From assembly GCA_009783135.1 (NCBI GenBank), contig WRHS01000049.1, positions 1 through 9,312 on the forward strand: a stretch of DNA of 9,312 nucleotides, in the 5' to 3' direction. The number at the start of each line of letters is the position of its first letter. The first letter of the stretch is position 1. A program made the translations under genes and the position numbers. Positions 6,178 to 9,312 of the stretch are shown in pieces. The notes beneath the pieces were generated by a model that was not told where the DNA came from, did no database searches, and worked only from the letters and a program-made list of their open reading frames with translations. The DNA is from Dehalococcoidia bacterium. GTDB taxonomy: Bacteria; Chloroflexota; Dehalococcoidia; Dehalococcoidales; UBA1222.

Positions 6178-7923
6178 ATGAATGAACAAGCGCGCACTTT
6201 ACGACTGGGCATGGCGCAACTTGACGTTACTGTCGGTGATTTTTCCGGCAATTTGGACAAGATGCTGCATGTGCTTGATGAGGCGCGTCGGCTGAATGTG
6301 GGATTGGTTGTTTTTCCAGAATTGGCTATTTGCGGTTATCCACCGGAAGATTTACTGTTAAAGCCTCAGTTTATTGAACGAAACCTGCAATATCTTGATA
6401 AGCTGGTACAAGCGTCGAGTGGATTGAGTGTGATTGCAGGGTATGTGGAGTCCGGTGACTATCTGTATAATGCCGCTGCTATTATCTGCGACGGAAAACA
6501 TATTGGCACATACCGCAAGATTTTTCTGTCAAATTATGGCGTGTTTGATGAAGACCGCTATTTTAAGCCCGGTTCAGAATGTCCTGTGTATGTGATTGAT
6601 GGAGTCGTGGTAGGTATAAACATATGTGATGATATTTGGCAGGTTGACGGACCTGCGCGCATGCAGGCGCATGCCGGGGCTGAGGTTATTCTGAATATCA
6701 GCGCTTCGCCCTATCATTACGGCAGGATGAAAGAGCGCATTGCTCGACTTGTCTCACAGGCATTGGATAATGTGGCTATTGTGGCCTACAACAACATGGT
6801 TGGTGGGCAGGACGAGTTGGTTTTTGACGGCGGCAGTATTGTTCTGAGTGAAAAAGGTGAAATTTTGGCATGCGGGCAACAGTTTGCTGAGGATTTCATT
6901 GTAGTGGATATTGACCTGGAGGCGGTGGCACAAGCGCGAGTAGGCGATTCCGCATGGAACCAAGGTTGTGATATGGCTACTGTGTGGCCAGTCCGTCAGG
7001 TGATTGTGTCGCAACAATCTGACAATATTGACAAACCTGCCGTCCCGCCGCGCAACGTGGTTGAGTATGCCATTGATGCGGAAATCTATAACGCTTTGGT
7101 GCTTGGTACGCGTGATTACATCTATAAAAACGGTTTCAAAAAGGTGGTATTGGGGTTGTCTGGAGGGGTGGATTCCAGCCTTGTGGCCAGTGTTGCCGTT
7201 GATGCCTTGGGAAAAGAAAATGTTATCGGCGTTTCCATGCCGTCGCGTTTTTCTTCTGAAGGCAGCAAAACAGATGCGTTGCTACTGGCGCATAACTTGG
7301 GAATAAAACTAATTTCGCTTCCCATAGAAAATACCTTCAAGTCTTATCTTGATAGTTTATGTGACGTGTTTGGTGATGCCGGAACTGATACCACGGAGGA
7401 GAATATTCAGGCGCGTATTCGCGGAAATTTTGTTATGGCACTTTCCAACAAATTCGGCTGGCTTGTATTGCCAACCGGCAACAAGAGCGAGATGGCTACC
7501 GGTTATGCCACATTATACGGCGATATGGCCGGCGGTTTTGCAATTTTGAAAGATGTGCCAAAAACACTGGTATATAAGCTGGTGGCCTATCGCAATGCTT
7601 GTGCCGGATACGACATAATACCGCAATCTGTTATAGATAAACCGCCGTCTGCTGAATTGCGCTTTAATCAACGTGATAGTGATAATCTGCCGCCATACGA
7701 CGTTTTAGACCAGGTTCTTAAGGCTTACGTAGAAGAGGACAAGAGCGTAGAGCAGATGGTCAATATGGGATTGGATGAGGATGTTGTGCGACAAGCAGCC
7801 AGATTAGTTGACAGAAGCGAATATAAACGCAGGCAATCCCCTCCAGGCATCAAGATAACGACGCGTGCTTTTGGGCGGGACCGGCGCTTGCCGATTACTA
7901 ACAAATTCAACGGCAATGGATAG
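6178..7923 (+). CDS. nadE: Glutamine-dependent NAD+ synthetase
   Basis: The 581-aa cytoplasmic enzyme catalyses the last step of NAD+ synthesis: nicotinic acid adenine dinucleotide, ATP and glutamine give NAD+, glutamate, AMP and diphosphate. Residues about 8-260 form a nitrilase-type glutaminase domain with the Glu-Lys-Cys triad visible as E48 (FPELA), K114 (YRKIF) and C150 (NICDDIW). Residues about 295-570 form the ATP-pyrophosphatase synthetase domain with SGGVDSS at 328-334, then TGNKSE and YGDMAG. Length and order are normal for the two-domain form, which makes its own ammonia. The ATG at 6178 is chosen because the conserved pattern LRLGMAQLDVTVGDFSGN begins just after it. The frame is open further upstream, but those residues are not family-like and the promoter hexamers lie within them. 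AGG sits directly against the ATG, too close to act as a normal ribosome binding site. Confidence 0.94.
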   Translation: MNEQARTLRLGMAQLDVTVGDFSGNLDKMLHVLDEARRLNVGLVVFPELAICGYPPEDLLLKPQFIERNLQYLDKLVQASSGLSVIAGYVESGDYLYNAAAIICDGKHIGTYRKIFLSNYGVFDEDRYFKPGSECPVYVIDGVVVGINICDDIWQVDGPARMQAHAGAEVILNISASPYHYGRMKERIARLVSQALDNVAIVAYNNMVGGQDELVFDGGSIVLSEKGEILACGQQFAEDFIVVDIDLEAVAQARVGDSAWNQGCDMATVWPVRQVIVSQQSDNIDKPAVPPRNVVEYAIDAEIYNALVLGTRDYIYKNGFKKVVLGLSGGVDSSLVASVAVDALGKENVIGVSMPSRFSSEGSKTDALLLAHNLGIKLISLPIENTFKSYLDSLCDVFGDAGTDTTEENIQARIRGNFVMALSNKFGWLVLPTGNKSEMATGYATLYGDMAGGFAILKDVPKTLVYKLVAYRNACAGYDIIPQSVIDKPPSAELRFNQRDSDNLPPYDVLDQVLKAYVEEDKSVEQMVNMGLDEDVVRQAARLVDRSEYKRRQSPPGIKITTRAFGRDRRLPITNKFNGNG

Positions 7924-7941
7924 GTTTGTCAGAATATTGCT

Positions 7942-7970
7942 TTTTCAACTGAACTGAGAGTAGTTAAAAT
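7942..7970 (+). promoter_or_regulatory. Weak promoter-like pair before the NifU-like gene
   Basis: TTTTCA (7942-7947) and TAAAAT (7965-7970) have 17-bp spacing, but the -35 matches consensus poorly. Transcription would begin near 7977, inside the apparent ribosome binding site of the next gene. Co-transcription with nadE across the 67-nt gap, which holds no clear terminator, is at least as likely. Confidence 0.25.
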
Positions 7971-7975
7971 ATGAT

Positions 7976-7982
7976 AAGGTGG
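7976..7982 (+). promoter_or_regulatory. Ribosome binding site that decides the start of the NifU-like gene
   Basis: AAGGTGG lies 8 nt before the ATG at 7991. A GTG at 7979 in the same frame would overlap this site and have no site of its own, so the ATG is the better start. Confidence 0.6.
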
Positions 7983-7990
7983 TGCATGAC

Positions 7991-8416
7991 ATGTCAGGTA
8001 TAGGCGATGGAGCATTAGATAAGTATTGGGCTGCTTTGAAAGAGACATATAGCCAGGTTTATTCTGAAGTGGCGGCTGACCATATGGTTTTTCCGCGTAA
8101 TGCTAGTGAACTTAAAAACCATTCGTGCTTCGGTATCATCAATGATAGTTATGATGAAACCATATCTATTTGGCTGGAAGTCGAAGATGACCGCGTGGTG
8201 AATGCAGCCTTTACCTGTGATGACTGCATAACGTGCACTGCTTGTGCCAGTGTTGTCACCGAACTGGCGAGAAATAAAACGCTGCAGGAAGCTAAAGCAA
8301 TTACGCCAAAGAACGTGATAGATGAATTACAAGGTTTGCCGGAAGAAGATCACCACTGTGCAGACTTGGCGGTTGACACTTTGCGTGCTGCCATTGACGA
8401 TTATCAGAGTAGTTGA
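7991..8416 (+). CDS. NifU/IscU-like iron-sulfur cluster scaffold protein, divergent
   Basis: The 141-aa protein matches the NifU N-terminal / IscU scaffold fold, on which Fe-S clusters are assembled before transfer to target proteins. Recognisable blocks are the N-terminal helix with PRN (35-37), the sheet region DETISIWLEV, the helix ASVVTELARNKTLQEA, the block LQGLPEEDHHCADLAVDTLRAA, and an acidic tail. Aligned with the family, C79 and C123 hold the second and third cluster-ligand positions. The first, usually CGD, reads YDE here: Tyr54 replaces Cys and D55 is kept. The usual GCG reads DCI, and additional cysteines sit at 46, 76, 82 and 85, giving a CxxCxxCxxC pattern at 76-85. It may bind a cluster differently, or be a specialised relative rather than the main scaffold. 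No cysteine desulfurase gene is adjacent. nadE lies 67 nt upstream; a functional link is not shown. Confidence 0.82.
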   Translation: MSGIGDGALDKYWAALKETYSQVYSEVAADHMVFPRNASELKNHSCFGIINDSYDETISIWLEVEDDRVVNAAFTCDDCITCTACASVVTELARNKTLQEAKAITPKNVIDELQGLPEEDHHCADLAVDTLRAAIDDYQSS

Positions 8417-8476
8417 GTGACTTTGCGCTCTTGCCGTACGTGCTTTTCGCGTCAGGTAGATATTGTTGATTAGTAG

Positions 8477-8506
8477 GCGAGATAATATGACCCTGCGAAT
8501 TCACGC
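8477..8506 (+). pseudogene. Remnant of Rhs core upstream of the surviving reading frame
   Basis: In frame with the next CDS these bases read A-R-stop-Y-D-P-A-N-S-R. This matches the hallmark of Rhs/YD proteins, ARYYDP followed by a loop and then R(F/M)LSEDP, except that the first Tyr codon is TAA (8483-8485). Two further in-frame TAG codons sit at 8471 and 8474, and nothing Rhs-like is recognisable before 8477. The Rhs body is therefore missing or decayed here. Confidence 0.6.
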
Positions 8507-9274
8507 ATGCTTTCTGAGGACCCGATTAGAGACGGGTTAAACTGGTACACCTATGCCAACAACAACCCTGTGATGTTTATTGATACCTATGGGCTAGCGT
8601 CATGGTGGCAGTGGGCAATAGGTGCGGGACAAGTAGTTGTCGGTGTAGCTTTATGTGCTACCGGTGTTGGAGGCGGGCTTGGTGCATCGCTTATTATCGG
8701 TGGAGGAATAAGTTTAATATCTTATGCCGTAGAACCGCAAATAGCTCAATTTATTGGCGGCGCAACTTCAATTATGAATGGGTATGGTGCTGTTTCTACT
8801 GGAATATCATTGTGGAGTTATGGATTGCCTGGTCAGATAGCTGGAACAGCATTAATCCTTATTGGTGGAGCAACAATGGCGCTTGGAACTAACGAGATGG
8901 CTGGTGCCATTACAGGCAAGAATTACATTCAAGAGTGGACCGGCATGAGTGATACTGCTTATGGTTTGTCATATCTGGGGCTGAATCTGGCTTCTGGCGC
9001 CAGTTCTTTTGGCGGCAGAATGTATATGAGGCATGCAGGAACAAGCACAATTAGTAGTGGGGAGCATATGTCCATGAAAAACAATAAGCCTTACGCACGA
9101 ATCAATCGAGGGAGTACAACTAATTATGCGGATGGGAGGGGAAATATTTCATGGTCGAAGCACAATGCATCTCATGGTGGTTCCACAAATCCCCATTGGC
9201 ATATAGGACCTGGTGGGGGTACGCATTACGAAAGTTATTGGAGAATGATAATGAAGCTTTCTTTCAAGATATAG
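8507..9274 (+). CDS. Orphan Rhs C-terminal tip with unrecognised variable (candidate toxin) domain
   Basis: The 255-aa frame opens with the end of an Rhs core: LSEDPIRDGLNWYTYANNNP, then VMFIDTYGL (22-30), close to the standard DPxGL boundary after which Rhs proteins switch to a variable toxin domain. Residues about 33-75 and 78-128 are Gly/Ala-rich and hydrophobic and may span or insert in membranes. Residues about 195-241 are polar, with histidines at 219, 223, 230, 232 and 240 in a SKHN...SHGG...PHWH...GTHY arrangement that could bind metal or form a nuclease site; I do not recognise the family. No ribosome binding site precedes the ATG at 8507, which is simply the Met within the natural core sequence, so it may not be translated by itself. 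Full Rhs proteins exceed 1000 residues; this is a displaced cassette or a truncated gene. A second gene begins 8 nt after its stop, the normal place for immunity. Confidence 0.75.
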   Translation: MLSEDPIRDGLNWYTYANNNPVMFIDTYGLASWWQWAIGAGQVVVGVALCATGVGGGLGASLIIGGGISLISYAVEPQIAQFIGGATSIMNGYGAVSTGISLWSYGLPGQIAGTALILIGGATMALGTNEMAGAITGKNYIQEWTGMSDTAYGLSYLGLNLASGASSFGGRMYMRHAGTSTISSGEHMSMKNNKPYARINRGSTTNYADGRGNISWSKHNASHGGSTNPHWHIGPGGGTHYESYWRMIMKLSFKI

Positions 9275-9277
9275 GAG
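9273..9277 (+). promoter_or_regulatory. Ribosome binding site overlapping the Rhs stop codon
   Basis: AGGAG overlaps the TAG stop (9272-9274) and lies 5 nt before the ATG at 9283. The arrangement suggests translational coupling between the Rhs tip and the following gene. Confidence 0.6.
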
Positions 9278-9282
9278 AAAAT

Positions 9283-9312
9283 ATGGATTATTCTTATGAG
9301 AAATTTTGTGAA
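9283..9312 (+). CDS. Start of a gene cut by the window edge, candidate immunity gene
   Basis: An ATG at 9283 with a strong AGGAG site opens a frame reading MDYSYEKFCE before the window ends. Only ten residues are visible, so no family can be assigned. In Rhs and other polymorphic toxin loci, the gene directly after the toxin tip usually encodes the cognate immunity protein; that role is inferred from position only. Confidence 0.5.
   Translation, partial: MDYSYEKFCE

Noticed and set aside
7979..7990. GTG start for the NifU-like gene
   Set aside because: It overlaps the AAGGTGG site that best serves the ATG at 7991 and has no site of its own.
8471..8485. Stop codon recoding as Tyr in the Rhs frame
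   Set aside because: TAA, TAG and TGA all act as ordinary stops in the other genes here, and only part of the upstream sequence matches Rhs, so decay or truncation is simpler.
8602..8892. 96-codon frame overlapping the Rhs tip
   Set aside because: Its Trp/Tyr/Cys/Arg-heavy composition is what an out-of-frame reading of Gly-rich codons gives; the Rhs frame explains the DNA.
1..9312. CRISPR array, tRNA, rRNA or insertion sequence
   Set aside because: I saw no regularly spaced repeats, no tRNA-like or rRNA-like segments, no transposase frame and no terminal inverted repeats.

Overview
The window reads as bacterial chromosomal DNA carrying a run of housekeeping and metabolic genes, all on the + strand, and ending in an accessory Rhs-type locus. 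The best guess for the source is an anaerobic member of Chloroflexota, close to Dehalococcoidia. The main reason is the first gene, a single polypeptide joining mannosyl-3-phosphoglycerate synthase to its phosphatase, a fusion characterised from Dehalococcoides (MgsD). A two-subunit pyruvate carboxylase and a NifU-like scaffold of an anaerobe type fit this but do not prove it. Taxonomy is inference, since no rRNA or other marker is present.

Layout. Bases 1-403 are a leader or intergenic region with a TATAAT box at the left edge, a doubtful 55-codon ORF, a weak terminator-like hairpin, and a clear sigma70-type promoter (325-353) for the first gene. Bases 404-2476 encode the MpgS-MpgP fusion, which makes the compatible solute mannosylglycerate. 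Bases 2477-2695 are non-coding, with two adjacent hairpins and a good promoter (2616-2644). Bases 2696-5900 are a two-gene operon, pycB-pycA, whose genes overlap by 11 nt and encode the carboxyltransferase/biotin-carrier and biotin carboxylase subunits of pyruvate carboxylase. Bases 5901-6177 are non-coding and end in promoter-like hexamers that almost abut the next start codon. Bases 6178-7923 encode glutamine-dependent NAD+ synthetase (nadE). Bases 7991-8416 encode a NifU/IscU-like Fe-S scaffold protein that lacks one canonical cysteine but carries several extra ones.

From about 8477 the character changes. The sequence enters the last part of an Rhs repeat core with no Rhs body upstream, so this is an orphan or degraded Rhs tip. 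It continues into a variable domain with glycine-rich hydrophobic stretches and a His-rich C-terminus that I do not recognise. Its stop codon overlaps a strong ribosome binding site for another gene that runs off the window, the usual position of an immunity gene. This candidate toxin-immunity pair is the most novel content here.

Functionally, the central genes cover an osmolyte, anaplerotic oxaloacetate supply from pyruvate, the last step of NAD+ synthesis and probably Fe-S assembly. Apart from pycB-pycA they look like separate transcription units that happen to be neighbours, since each of the first three units has its own promoter-like sequence.
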